From assembly GCA_033961575.1 (NCBI GenBank), contig CM066732.1:108936687-109000686 (forward strand): 64,000 nucleotides of DNA. The letters run 5' to 3'. The number at the start of each line of letters is the position of its first letter. The first letter of the stretch is position 1. The DNA comes from Aselliscus stoliczkanus (taxonomy: Eukaryota; Chordata; Mammalia; Chiroptera; Hipposideridae). This document shows, in pieces, positions 1 to 11,725 of the stretch. Both the position numbers and the translations under genes were made by a program. The notes beneath the pieces are model-generated. The model worked only from the letters and a program-made list of their open reading frames with translations. It ran no database searches and was not told the DNA's origin.

Positions 1-29
1 CTTAAAATGTGTATATATTTTTTTGGTAT

Positions 30-30
<1 letters not shown>

Positions 31-74
<44 letters not shown>
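31..74. repeat. (GT)22 microsatellite
   Basis: An uninterrupted dinucleotide run. Confidence 0.98.
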
Positions 75-77
<3 letters not shown>

Positions 78-2335
78 ATTCTGACTTTTCCCCCTCAACC
101 AACATATAATAACCTAAAAAATAGAAATAGATTTAACTTTTAGTTTTTACTAGTCTGACTACAGATGAGAATTAAATCTGTGTGTGGTTAAAATCAACAG
201 CAACAACTTCAGCCAAGTTAAGATGAATAACTTCCACAGAACGCCTCTTATTAGAAATATTTGTTGGACTTAGCCAGAGTTCTAGATGAAACCAATTATT
301 TTCTGGGCAGTTACTATACCGGGAATGGTAATCTGGTCCAGTGGTTCCCAAACACCAACACAAGGATTAGTGTAGGGCGGCAGGTGGCATATGGATCTCA
401 AAAGGAGAATTTCAAGAGTGCTGTTCTCAGAACCCACTCAAATAGATATGTACTGGTTGGTGTGTCTGGGGGACACCTGGACACCTGTAGTTTTGCGAAG
501 CCCCAACTGATTTTGATGCAAAGATGAGTTTGGGGTTTGCCCCCACTCCATCCCTCACCTTGCATGGGTGTAATTTAAGGTAGCACGTTCATAATTCTCT
601 AGGTAGACGCTCTGTGCAGGGACCTAAAATGTGTGTGGCAATGCCCTACATGCTGGTGTTCTAGGGCAAGAGCCACAGGCTAAATGCAAATGTGTTTGCC
701 ACTCAGAAAGCTTGAATTTGGTGCTTATGGGCAGTCAACAGCCTCTTCATATGTAAGTGATTTGTCACAGATTACTCTGGAGTTATTCTATTGTGCAAGA
801 GCAGTGGAATGGCCTAAGTAAAACCAGTCCTTGGCAGCCTCTGCTCTCACGAATCCTAAAGTTTTTCTCAGATCAGGGTGGGAAGGACTAAGTCTTTAAA
901 GCTACACCGTCATCTTCATCTGGTACAGATCTGGTCTGGGCCTCTAAACACAAGGGTCTTTTCCACAAGGTCAGCAGAAACTAGATACCTCTTCCTGTTC
1001 TCCAAGCTTTGGTCAGAGGCCTGACTGATGGATAAACTCACTGGGGAAGCTCCTCAAGAGTGAGTGGGGGTGCAATTACCTTAGAATTCCCAGTGATGGC
1101 TGGACTCTTTTATTTTGAAAGTTGGATCAAGCAGAAACATAGCAAGTTTTTGGGAGATGGCTCATGTCCAAGGTAGCAGGTGACCACTGGATATCGAATT
1201 GTTTCCTTTCATATGAATCATTACATATTTTAGGCTTTCTTCTTTGTCATCAGATATGTATAATATATTTTAAAGAATATTTTAAATATTTAAATTACTT
1301 TGTCGACAAAAATGGAGAGGGGAGTTTTTTGTGTTTTTTTTTTTAAATCACTCTAACTGAATGTACTATTCTCATCTAGACAAAAAGGTAATTTAAGTTT
1401 GAAGAAAGTAGCTGAGTCTTCATCTTCAGTTTTCTTATAAGTTGGAATTGATAGCTAGAGATTTGTAATTTCTGCTTTTTTTTTCTTTTACTTCCTTGAT
1501 TTCTTGTCATAAAATAAATTTCTCCAAAGGAAAAGCAATTAGCTATGTAACGGCAGACAAAACTGCTGCTATTGAGAGGTGGAATATTAAGTAGCATGAA
1601 TCCAAGTGTTCAGGAGATAATTTCATAACCTCAACAAATTTTTAATGTTTCATTCTTAGCCCAGGTATTTACCAGGTATTTACAGGTATCTAGAATTACA
1701 CAGAGGTGAATACTGGAATCGCTGGTTCTTCCAGGTGAAATGAACCTTAGCAAGGCCTTTATCTAATCCTGTGTTTACAGATCAGGCACCAAAGCCCAGT
1801 GTGGTTCTGTCCTGTCTGATGCCATAGAGATTGGTAGTGGCTGGGCTGGCTCTGAAAACCAGGTCATGATAACACATCAGTGCCATGATAACACATCACC
1901 TTTTCCAATTGTGAATGGTTAACTCTGGAACGAGGGATTAAGATGCTCAACCAAGGAAACAATTGTTCCTTTTACATGTGTTTCCTTAATCTTGACAATT
2001 AACTCTGTCATTGCCTACTCCTGTTTTCAGGGTCTCCAGTTTCTCCCCAATCTCCCCAAATCAGTAATTTTAAAAGAAGCCCTTTCCCTGTACCATGTTC
2101 AAGGTCAAGGAAGTATCTGAATGGCCAGCATATGCTCTAACTTTCTCTTTGGTAGATTGTCAAGAACAGTGTCTATGGGATTCATTCCCTCTATCTAGTC
2201 TCCACTTTGTGCTCACCTTAACCATCAGATCAGACCAGTCCCTTCTGCAACAGAAAACAACTCATGATTCTATTGCTTCACTTTGAGGGGACCCCATGGA
2301 CTCCCACACAGAGTAGCCATGATGAAGTGTATGCT
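75..2335. other. Intergenic, nothing recognised
   Basis: No family-like open frame and no clear young repeat. Short frames under 100 codons look like chance. Confidence 0.6.
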
Positions 2336-2546
2336 GTCAGTGTCTTCCTCATTTCTTCCTTCCTCTTTCTTCCCTCCCTTGATGCCTCCTGCTTCCATTC
2401 TCCCTCCCTCTCTCTCTCCTCCTTCCTTCCTTCTTTCCCATCTTCCTCCCTTCCTTCCTTCTTCCTCCCTCCCTCCCTCCTTCCTTCTCCTCTACCTCCC
2501 TCCCTTTCTTTCATATTTCCTTCTCTCTCTTTCCCTCTTTCTTTCT
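2336..2546. repeat. Polypyrimidine tract, (CCTT/CCCT)n
   Basis: About 210 bp that is almost all C and T on the plus strand, made of CTTC, CCTT and CTCCCTC units. The long open frames across it are by-products of low complexity. Confidence 0.95.
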
Positions 2547-4429
2547 TATAATTCTCATCCCATATATCTGAAGCTAAGGCCTTCTGAATGAGATCCATAA
2601 CACGTTAGTAGCTGGAGACTTTCCTCGTATTCTCATCCACTTCAGCCCATAGTGGGCACATCTGTAGTAGAGTACCACCAACATGACATCTTGCCATGTG
2701 AGCTTTCCTTTCTGGAGATGTTGTAACTTTCACTGCTACTTTGGTAAATATTCTGCTAACAGTGTGTATCCTATTTCCTTAAGGAATTGAGATTTCTTTA
2801 GTGGAGCCATAAGCACATGTTTCCTCAAGGCCACTGGTAATATATTCTTTCCTTTTCGTTCTTAGCAATTTTTTTGTGATGGCTGCTCTGAGGGCAGATA
2901 TTACCCTGGTAATTGGGGTCTAAGCCATGACAAAAATGGGTGGGTTCTCCATTAGCCCCAAAGAAAATTCATCTCATGATCAAGCTTTAAAAATGTTAAT
3001 TTTTTGTTGGTGGCACTCACTGGTTATTATCACAGATTTATCTGTGTTATTTCTTATAGTGAATAATTTTAAAAAAAGTTTTGGGCATATAAAGACATAT
3101 TCCCTGGCATCCACTGACCTCATCAATAAAGAGCTCTGAAGTTAGGGGAGAGATGCTGAAAGTAAATTTTGTGTACCAATGAGTGTGCTCAACCATCCAT
3201 ACAGACCTTCAGACACTGAGAAAGGAAGGCATGCCATGAACACTCTCCTGGCTACATTTAAAAGATGGCAGATCGATAGCAGAATAACAAAAACGCTCAG
3301 ATGCTATGGTGAGAATTCATTCACCCAAGGTCCTCCAAAAGACAGTGGGAGTCTGAAAGCTGGCTGGGGTGAGGAGCCCATGGTCCATCCATCACCTTCA
3401 AAGCAGCATCTTGGGCAGGAGCTGGGTGGGCTCCACTGGGCAAACAGGCATTCCATTTGCATTTCTTTGTTCCTCTGTTTGCATTTTTCACTTCACCACC
3501 TGTCCACCCAAAGGTAGAAGTTTGTTAAAATATTCTCCAGCCTGCACAGTCCTCCTTCACAGGAGATAAAATTTCTTTTTTTCCAACAGGACTCTCCTCC
3601 CAGGCCTAGGCCTTACCTCGGGGAAGCCTTTTTAAATTTTTCTCAAGACAAAGGAATTTTCCACTCAAAAGCTGCTCTTTTATTTTCTAAGCCCCTTCCC
3701 TTTCTCATTTATATCAACAGTTTATGCCTCCTTGGACAGACCTACCCCACTCTAATTAACTCCCTTGATTAACTTTGGGCATTAGAGTTAAGCGCTTGGC
3801 TTTATTCACATAAACTTTTGGATGGACAGTGGGTTTAATCAGACATCTCTGCTGATAAAAGCCCATGTTTGAAAGCTGAACACCTTTGTTCACAGGCATC
3901 CTGGAGGCGACGGGCACTCACTCCCATGGCGAGGAGCATTTTCTTTATTTAATATTGCTATTCATCATCTCCAGCTACTTCCAGGTCTCTAGACAGACAG
4001 AGGGCACCCCATCAAGGGGGCCCTCACATGGTTTGTGTCATGTTTGGATGAGTTTTTGAAACATTTCTTAGAAGGCTTTGGGGCTCTATTTATCAACTTA
4101 TATTTATTTGCCGCCCAAAACTAGTGTACAAGTATAGAAGTTAGAAATTCTTAATGATACATTTGACCTTTAATATAGTCTGAATGAAAACATTTCTCCA
4201 CAGGAATGGTAACTATATTTTCTGAAACAAACATCAGGACACATACTCTGTCAGTTAGATATTTGAATATTGTTATGTTAGAGAATATCTGAGATGTGTG
4301 TGGTTACTACATGAATATAAGTTCTCATATCCCAACTTCGTAAAAGAAAAAAAAATTCCAGACTTTTTTCATTTTTTTTAAAAATTAATTTTAAGGTTGC
4401 CATTTAATTTAGTAGAAATCCTCTCTAAA
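2547..4429. other. Intergenic, nothing recognised
   Basis: Mixed-composition sequence without a repeat or gene I can name. Confidence 0.55.
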
Positions 4430-4570
4430 TCCTCTCTAAAACACTTGGACAAATGAAACTGTCTGAGTCTCAGTTTCTTCCTCTGTAATTTGGGGATAAC
4501 GACGGTACTGCTTCACCAAGCCTTGGGGACGGAGTGAGAGAATACATGAAAGGGCTTTGAATTACAAATG
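4430..4570 (+). mobile_element. MIR relic
   Basis: CTGAGTCTCAGTTTCTTCCTC then GGGGATAACGACGGTACTG is the MIR core and its 3' region. Confidence 0.65.
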
Positions 4571-4819
4571 TTAGTTGTTAGTGATTTATTTCTTTGGAGA
4601 ATTGATTGGGAACAAGAGAATCACCACAACCAGGATTCATTTTGCCTCTGCCCTCAAGCAAAATATTCAAGCCATGAGTTCAGCTTTTATGGAAGTTGCA
4701 CTTTTACTAAGGAAGTCTGGTGAGATGTAGGTAAAGAAAGAGACATTAACATTTTACAGGCACAGAAATGAAGCTGAGTCTGAATGTTTTTATGCCTCAG
4801 AGAGTTTGATTTTCTGTTA

Positions 4820-4980
4820 TTAGAGCAGGGAGTCCTGGGAACCAGAATCCAACTAGGAGTGTAAAGCTCACTAGCTGTGTCACTTGGACAAGTCAGTGAC
4901 TCTCTCTGGCCTTAGTTCCCTTATCTGTAGAATGACATTAGGCTAAACATGTGCCTTCCCAACTACAAACTGGGATGATT
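4820..4980 (+). mobile_element. MIR relic
   Basis: CACTAGCTGTGTCACTTGGAC followed by AGTTCCCTTATCTGTAGAATG. Confidence 0.7.
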
Positions 4981-5019
4981 TTTGCTAACCCGTTATAGGA
5001 AGGAGGGTGGGACAGTAGG

Positions 5020-5710
5020 AGCTACATTGCGGACCCTCACATGTATTGGCTCACCTATCTTCACAGTAAGTGCCTGTGGTGACTACCGGTATGATGTTTC
5101 TATCAAGGATGAGGAAACTGGGCCGCCGAGTGACTCAGTTGGTTAGGAGTTGTCTTGGAGCGTGTGCTCTGAGCAACAGGACCGCCAGTTCGATTCCCAC
5201 ATGGGCCAGTGACGCTGCACCCTAGCTGAGCTGTCACTGAGCTGCCAACAGATGGCAGGATGGCTCAGTTGGTGTAACAACAAGATTGCCTGTTCAATGG
5301 TGGGCTACGCCCACCCGCAACTAAGACTGAACTCTGCGCCTTGAGCTGAGCTGCCCCCCCAGGTGGCTCAGTGGATACGGCATGCACTCTTAACAACAAG
5401 GCTGCTGGTTCGACTCCCGCATGGGATGGTGGTTATGCACATCTGCAACTAAGATTGAACATAGCACCTTGAGTTTAGAGGCGACGAGCTGCCGATGGGA
5501 AGCCAAATGGCGACTGGCGCCCTCCACAACAAAGATTGAAGAACAACAAATTGGCTGGTCACCTCCCCCAATTCCCCAACACTGTTCCCCTCCCCCTAAT
5601 CCCCAATAAAATCTTAAAAAAAAAAAAGGATGAGGAAACTAAGGCAGGAAAGGTTAGATGACTTGGTTAAGTTCACACAGAGGAAGTGGTGAGACCCAGG
5701 TACGCACACA
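5020..5710 (-). mobile_element. MIR relic split by the composite SINE
   Basis: The reverse complement of MIR is visible before the insertion (CACATGTATTGGCTCACC, AAGGATGAGGAAACT) and after it (AAGGCAGGAAAGGTTAGATG, AGTTCACACAGAGGAAG). Confidence 0.75.
5120..5625 (+). mobile_element. Composite tRNA-derived SINE with three tRNA-like units
   Basis: Flanked by a 15-bp direct repeat (5105-5119 and 5626-5640, AAGGATGAGGAAACT), so the boundaries are secure. Unit 1 has an A-box-like TGACTCAGTTGGTTAGGAG and a B-box-like AGTTCGATTCC. Unit 2 (from about 5256) begins AGGATGGCTCAGTTGGTG but has a decayed B box. Unit 3 (from about 5361) has AGGTGGCTCAGTGGAT and a good B box, GGTTCGACTCC. The 3' end is CCCCAATAAAATCTT plus an A tail. 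It inserted into an older MIR. Confidence 0.9.
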
Positions 5711-5869
5711 GGTAATCTGGGCTCATAGTCGGAAATTTCATCCACAGCCTATGCTGAGACAAATTACTATATGTGTGTTCAATTTTTATTCACTTAGCTT
5801 ACCATATAAAATGATGTATGAACACATTCTTATAACAACTGAAACTTTCATTGTGAGTCTGGCCTTCTG

Positions 5870-6095
5870 TGATGAATAGCAAAAATGAGGATCTTTTCAT
5901 GTGCTACCTAAACTGGTTTCTTATATTCATTTTCCTGTGAATTACCTATTCATAGTCTTTGTCCAGTTTTCTACTGGCTTGTCTTTTTCTTATTGATGTC
6001 TAAGAACTCTCTTATATATTCTGGATGCTGATAATTTGTCTGTTACATACATGGCAAATATTTTCTGATCTGTTGGGTGCATACTTAAAAAAAAA
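5870..6095 (-). mobile_element. Old L1 fragment
   Basis: AT-rich plus-strand text (CATAGTCTTTGTCCAGTTTTC, CTATTGATGTC-like and TCTTATATATTCTGGATGC) is typical of reverse-complemented L1 3' sequence. Confidence 0.6.
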
Positions 6096-6099
6096 TCCC

Positions 6100-6310
6100 A
6101 TTTGTTGAATGCTTACTGTGCTCTAAGACTTGACATGTATTGTCAATAATCCTTTAGCATTGCAAATTACGTTTACTCTCTCCTTCAGTTTTATAGGACA
6201 GCAACATGTGATGTGAAGGATAAGCGTCTTGACCCAGTCACACATAAGTGGCAGCGCCAGGATGGAACTCTGCCTGTCCGATCCTAAACCCAGTCTTACT
6301 ACCACTCTCA
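6100..6310 (-). mobile_element. MIR relic
   Basis: TTGAATGCTTACTGTGCTCTAAG, then CAGTCACACATAAGTGGCAG and CAGGATGGAACTCTG. Confidence 0.7.
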
Positions 6311-8924
6311 ACTTTGTCCATCCTAACAGTCCAGCTTGGCCAAAAGCAGGGATCATTTTTTACATCAGGTCATTCTTATAATAGACAATGAATATAAAGT
6401 TTAACTCTGAAGTGTTCCTATTTCCACTAATGTCATTTGGTGTGATGATACCTTTCCACCAATGCAACCCCACGCTGGACCCTGGGCTGAGGGTTGTGTG
6501 AGTAGATCCTGCCCTGCAGTGGGCTCCCTCTTCCTGACCTCTCACTTGCCCCTGGTTCCCCTCCCCTCCCTTCCTGCAGTCCCTCACTGCTTTGCTTACA
6601 CACACTTAGCATCTACCTCTGCTGGATGGACAAACACTTCCCCTGGTGGTTGATTCTATGTACTTTGGGTTTTCTTTTGTTTCTTTTATCTGCATTTCCC
6701 CCTAGAAGCTACTGTCCTAGAGTGAGTCAGAATAAAGTTAAGTAAGATTCTGGGCTTTGGACATGCCTCTGAATCTTCTAGCTGTGTGCCACCAGGCAAG
6801 TAAAACTGCCTGTATGTAGTGGGCTACGTTGTAAGTCATAATGTTCTCACTCTCTGATCCCTGCCGTATACCTGTCCTTCTAAAATCCTCTTTGGAAGCA
6901 GAGAGGTATTCTCTATAAAATTTCCTCCACACTCGCCCCAGATCCTCTTCCCCGCCTGATCACTTCCTTCCTGTGCCTTCCCACTGCAGTTTTCCTCTTC
7001 CTAGTACAGCATTGTCAGAGTGATTGATTTAGTTCTTTGTCTCCTGCATTAGACTGTGAGCTCCAGAGGATCAACACTTCTGACTCACTAGTATTCTCAT
7101 CACCTAGTACTGACACCGAGCACAGGGCAATCATCCTGCTGAAAGTATGAAGGAATGACAGAAGGAAAGGGGGAGCCAGGGGAAGCAGGGCAGGGTTCTG
7201 GGGAGAGGGAGTAGGTACCAGTGAGGAGAGGGTGGGAATAATATCAAAGGGATAAGTTGAGGCCGAAGGAGGAGGCAAGTGGAAGGTGGGAAGTGGACAT
7301 GGAGGCATGTGGTGGGGTAGAGGCTGGGGGCTAGGGTCCCTTCACCTCTTCTGATGGTCCACCCCAGGGCCTGGAAAAAGACTGCACTCTAGTCCCTGCA
7401 CTGCTGAGTCCACGTTCCTCCCAAATCTCATTGCTGTCGATGGATTAGGATTTCTTGTGCATCTCCCTCAAGGGAATGGTGAGATTAAGTGGAACAATGC
7501 AATGGAAAGAAACTGCATGAATGAGGCACCAGCGTGTGGAGAGGAAGCTGGCCCCCCAGGCCTGGAGTCAACACACAGCTGGGACCAGAACCCAGGTGCC
7601 TGGACTGCTGGTCAAGGGCCCCTCCTGCCACATGCCCTCCCCGCCGCACCCCCATGGGAGCTCTAGAGGGAGGAACATTGGATTTTAAGTAATGCAAAGG
7701 AATTCTTTGTAGGCTCTCACACAAAGCCCAGACTCATGGCCAGCTCCGAGGCCAGCCAATTGGATGTTGAGAAACAGGAAACAACCAAGCTATGAAGTAA
7801 ACTGATCCAAGTGTTGAAAAGATAATTTGTCCAAAAACAGACCCGTGGTGAAGCTTCACTGTTATTTATGAGCCAAGGGTAGGGGTATGTGGAAAGGAAG
7901 GTTGCTGTGACCATCACTAGATGATCTTTAAGGCCATGACTGCCTCAAGTATCAGGAACGAAGGCTCTTTACTCTCTAGAATTTCCAGCTCCTTTTCTGG
8001 GAAGGCTTTTCAGAGATGAAATCAGTCCACGTTGAGAAACAATTCCCTACATTCAAACTTTTGATGCTGCAAACGACAGAGTGGGGAAGTGAAGACACAA
8101 GCCCCACGGTGGAGCTCGCACTTTCCCAGGGGCCTGGGGAGCATTTTTCACTTTGCCAAGCTTACCTCTGAGGCCTGGCCTGGGAGTCCCACTGTCACTC
8201 AGCCAGCCATCCTGACATCGCTGCACTCTGAGCGCAGAAGTCCTTCCTGACACCGTGTCGTGCCAGTGGGGAGAAGTCAGCTGTCCTCTCTGCGGGAGAG
8301 GAGAGATGGTCTGGAGGTGGACACACCGCTGCTTCCAGTCCCCAACAGCAGTGGCCTTCAGCAAGAAGAGGCCTTGGCACGCCAAGCAGAGCGCTAAGAG
8401 CACAGTATAGCAGAGTTGCTGCCATGGCCCAAACACTCTGTGACGGGGAGCTTTGTGTCTCCAAGCCTCCGTTCCCTCATCTGCAGGATAAGGAAACTCC
8501 AGAGTAGACACCCAAATGCTGGTCTTGAGACCCGCTGCACCATGAGCACTTGGGCTACATGCTAAAACTGTCGATGACATTTCTGGAAATATACCAAGAA
8601 ACTGACATGGGGTCTGCTTCTGGAAAGGGCTGGGGGACAAGGATAATGCGATGGAGGGAAATCCAACATGCAAATCCCCCCTCCCCCTGCCACCTTTTTT
8701 TTGGCTTTTGAGTTTTGAACTTATTGCATGTAATTAACTATTCAAAAATAACTAAAATAATTCCCATTTAAAATAAGATAAACCACAAATGTAGTTTCCA
8801 GTCCAGCTGAATCAAAATATCCAGACAGGAAAGGGGGCTTAAAAAAGTGTTTTAACCGATTCTCTGAAGTGATCCTGATGCCAGGTTTAAGGAATCCTGC
8901 CTACCCTTGAGGACAGCATTTCTG
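6311..8924. other. Intergenic, no gene recognised
   Basis: Contains a purine-rich patch near 7140-7300 and a GC-richer patch near 7500-8670. The 206-codon minus-strand frame at 8053-8673 has no recognisable domain and its composition (Ser/Pro/Leu-rich) fits chance in GC-rich DNA. Confidence 0.5.
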
Positions 8925-9060
8925 TCAACAAAGGACCCCAGTTTTACAGATAAGAAAACTGAGCTCTGAGATGGGGGAGGGATGGGTCCAAGTCACACTG
9001 TTGCTTACAAACAGCACAGTAAGTAAAATCTGGGTTTCCAGTGCCCAGATCTCAAACCAT
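8925..9060 (-). mobile_element. MIR relic
   Basis: GTTTTACAGATAAGAAAACTG with CCAAGTCACACTG and AAATCTGGGTTTCCAG. Confidence 0.6.
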
Positions 9061-9344
9061 GATACCCTCCTCTTCTCCCCACTGTGGCACCCAGAATCTT
9101 TTCCTCTCAACTCCACTTCTTGACACAAGAAGGACTCTTTCTCTCAGGTCCCTTACCCTTCAAACCCTGCTTTCTTTAAACTAATCTGGTAAACTGAGTG
9201 ATGATGTGTTTAGTGGGTACTAATTTGCTCTGTTCAAAGACACTGCTTGAACCCTTCTGGAAACATTTGCAATTAATGACTGTGTTTTATTTCTGTAAAG
9301 TACTATGGGAGCTTCAGTATAACAATTTCCCCGAAATTCTATCC

Positions 9345-9500
9345 CAGGAGGCAGTGGAGGAAAAGCACTGGACTCTCAAGACCTAGGTTGAAATGGTTAC
9401 TATGTAGAAGTCATTTCTCTTTGGGGCTCATTTTCTACATCTATAGAATGGGGGCATTAGACTGAATAATCTTAAAGGTCCCCTTTAACTCTTAAAATTC
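9345..9500 (+). mobile_element. MIR-like relic
   Basis: AGCACTGGACTCTCAAGACC, CATTTTCTACATCTATAGAATG and AATAATCTTAAAGGTCCC. Confidence 0.55.
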
Positions 9501-10081
9501 TATTATATAATCCCTGCCAAATCTTTCTCTTCTGTTGAAACCTATATTTTCAATGATAGGCACTGGAAGATCAAATTGCCCTTTTGGAAAACAGTTCCCA
9601 GTGACACAGGCATTTTTGCAGCTCTGAGCATGGTTGATTCAGGCTTTTCAGGATTAGGTAGGCAGCAAAGGGAGCCATTCGGTGCAAATGTCAGTCTATA
9701 TCACAAGAAAGAAAAAGCTTGGGATTCACTACAAGGCACTGAAACCAAACAAAAGTTAAAGATGGGAAACAAGCCTGTTAGGCTTGGAGAAGACCCAGCA
9801 CAGAAAGATGTGTCAGCACGAACATGCCTAATCTCCCGGGATTTCTGCTCCTGCTGAGGTCGGAAGGCCAGGTATGTGTCTGACAAAGGGATGGTCAAGA
9901 AGAGATGCCGGATATTTCGTTCCCTTGCAGGTTTCTCTGTACCAGCTGGGATCAGTGCCTGGATCTAAGGTTTTTCTCCTGCTAAATTGCAAGTATTCCT
10001 GAGAAAGGCACTCTTCTAAGTCTTAGCAGCCATATACCCCTGAGTATATATGAATTTCTCAAATCTTTTTATGAGCAGGGT

Positions 10082-10544
10082 TTTTGTTTGTTTATTTGTT
10101 TTTGTTTTCGTCTTTAAAGGATTTTATTGGGGAATTGGAGGAGGAGAACAGCGTTGGGGAACGGGGGAAGGGGAACAGACAAGTTGCTGTCCTTTTGTTC
10201 TTTAGTCTAGTCATGGAGGACATTGCTTCACTGGCCCATGTTCATATCGTCATTGCGCTCTTCCTGGATGAGGCAGATCAGTCGCTGGCCTCTGGACTGC
10301 CTCTCACAGCGGCTCTTGGCAGCTCACACTGGCTGCTGGCCACTCACTGTAGCCTATGGCAGCTCACTGCAGCAGGGGCTGCAGCTATGCCGTCCCGGGG
10401 ACTCACAGCAGCCCAGCTCCAGGTGGAGCTGTTGTTCACCACCTTAGCTGTAGAGGGCAGTGTCACTGGCCCTCATGTGGGATCTGAACCGGGGCAGCTG
10501 GCGTCCCATGCCAGCTCCCAACTAACAGGTCACTCAGCTGGCCC
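10082..10544 (-). mobile_element. tRNA-derived SINE, long subfamily
   Basis: Read on the minus strand, it begins GGGCCAGCTGAGTGACC at 10544, has a B-box GGTTCAGATCCC, a GC-rich middle full of GCAGC motifs, and ends CCCCAATAAAATCC with an A/C-rich tail near 10080-10120. It shares its middle with the copy at 12940-13394, so these two form one subfamily. Confidence 0.85.
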
Positions 10545-10874
10545 AGGTTTTTTTTTAATTGTGATAAAATATACATAAAATGTACCATCTTAGCCATTTT
10601 TAAGTGAAAAGTTTTGTGGCATTAAGTGCATTATTGTGCAGCCATCACCACTATCCATCTCCGGAGCTTTTTCATCCTCCCCAACTGAAACTCCAAATCC
10701 ATAAAACAATAACTCCTCCCTCCTCCCTCCCCCCACCCCTGGTAAGCACCATTCTACTTTCTGTCTCTATGAATTTGACTATTTCAGGTATTTCATATAA
10801 GTGGAATGATGCAATATTTGTCCTTTTGTGTATGGCTTATTTCATGTAGCATAATGTCTTAGGTTCAGCTATGT

Positions 10875-11177
10875 CAGGGGTCGGAAAACTTTTGAGATGG
10901 AAAAGCCGCCAGGGGTCAGCAAACTGTGGCTCGAGAACTGCAGGCTCTGAAGTTAAATTGAAAATGAAAATAAAACTATCATGGTTTCATTTATAAAGTT
11001 TTTAAAGGATATTATTCACATAATGGTGATTATGTAAAAATGTATTTATGGCTCTCAAATAATTTTTAAATTGTTTTGAGGGACAGGATTGGCTTTTTCA
11101 GGGATTGGCAAACTTTTGAAAAGGAAGATACCCAAAGAGCTGCATGGGGCTCGTGAGCCACAGTTTGCTGACCCCTG
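10875..11177. mobile_element. Non-autonomous hAT element with an inverted core
   Basis: The outer ends CAGGGGTCGGAAAACTTTTG and TTTGCTGACCCCTG are flanked by 8-bp duplications AGCTATGT and ATCTGTGT (6/8 identical), as for hAT transposons. A second left-type terminus, CAGGGGTCAGCAAACTGTGG, starts at 10910. The core matches the copy at 53672-53905 in the same orientation, but the two outer ends match that copy's ends in the opposite orientation. Confidence 0.8.
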
Positions 11178-11209
11178 ATCTGTGTCATAGCATCTCAGAG
11201 TTTCTTTCT

Positions 11210-11561
11210 TTTTTTTTTTCTTTTTTAAGATTTTATTGGGGTATGGGGAAGAGAACAGTGCTGGGGAATTGGGGAAGGGGAACATTGTGTTTTTCCAGGA
11301 CCCATCAGCTCCAAGTCAAGTTGTCCTTCAATCTTAGTTGTGAAGGGCGCAAGTGCAGCTCCAAGTCCAGTCGCAGCTTTCAATCTAGTTGCAGGAGGCA
11401 CTGCCCACCATTCCATGCAGGACTCAAATTGGCAACCTTGTTGTTAAGAGCACGCGCTCTATCCAACAGCTCTGGTTGCTCAGCTCAAGGTGTCGTGTTC
11501 AATCTTAGTTGGGGGAGTCGAACAGGCACGGACTCTAAACAACTGAGCCATCCGGCCACCC
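11210..11561 (-). mobile_element. tRNA-derived SINE
   Basis: The minus-strand head GGGTGGCCGGATGGCTCAG lies at 11561 and the tail CCCCAATAAAATCTT near 11225-11240 is followed by an A-rich run. Imperfect flanking repeats (AGAGTTTCTTTC and AGAATTTGTTTT) mark insertion into an older L1. It carries a second tRNA-like unit internally. Confidence 0.85.
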
Positions 11562-11725
11562 AGAATTTGTTTTGAAGGCTGAATAATTTCCATTGTTTGT
11601 GTAGACCACATTTTGTTTATCCATTCATCCACCGATGCACACTTGGATTGCTTCCATCTTTATTGTGAATAACACTTCTATGAACATGGGTGTATAAATA
11701 TCTGTTCCAGTCTCTTCTATGACCT

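Larger units (their letters stand above)
10549..11725 (-). mobile_element. Old L1 3' fragment, broken by a hAT element and a SINE
   Basis: Plus-strand text such as CACCACTATCCATCT, ATTTCATATAAGTGGAATG and later ATCCATTCATCCACCGATG and TTGTGAATAACACTTCTATG is the reverse complement of mammalian L1 3' sequence. It is interrupted at 10875-11177 by a hAT element and at 11210-11561 by a SINE. Confidence 0.75.

Noticed and set aside
2278..2598. Open frames on both strands across the polypyrimidine tract
   Set aside because: Low-complexity Glu/Arg/Lys or Ser/Pro/Leu strings produced by the C/T repeat.
8053..8673. 206-codon minus-strand open frame
   Set aside because: No domain, no homology I recognise, Ser/Pro/Leu-rich composition in a GC-richer patch, and no splice or promoter context.
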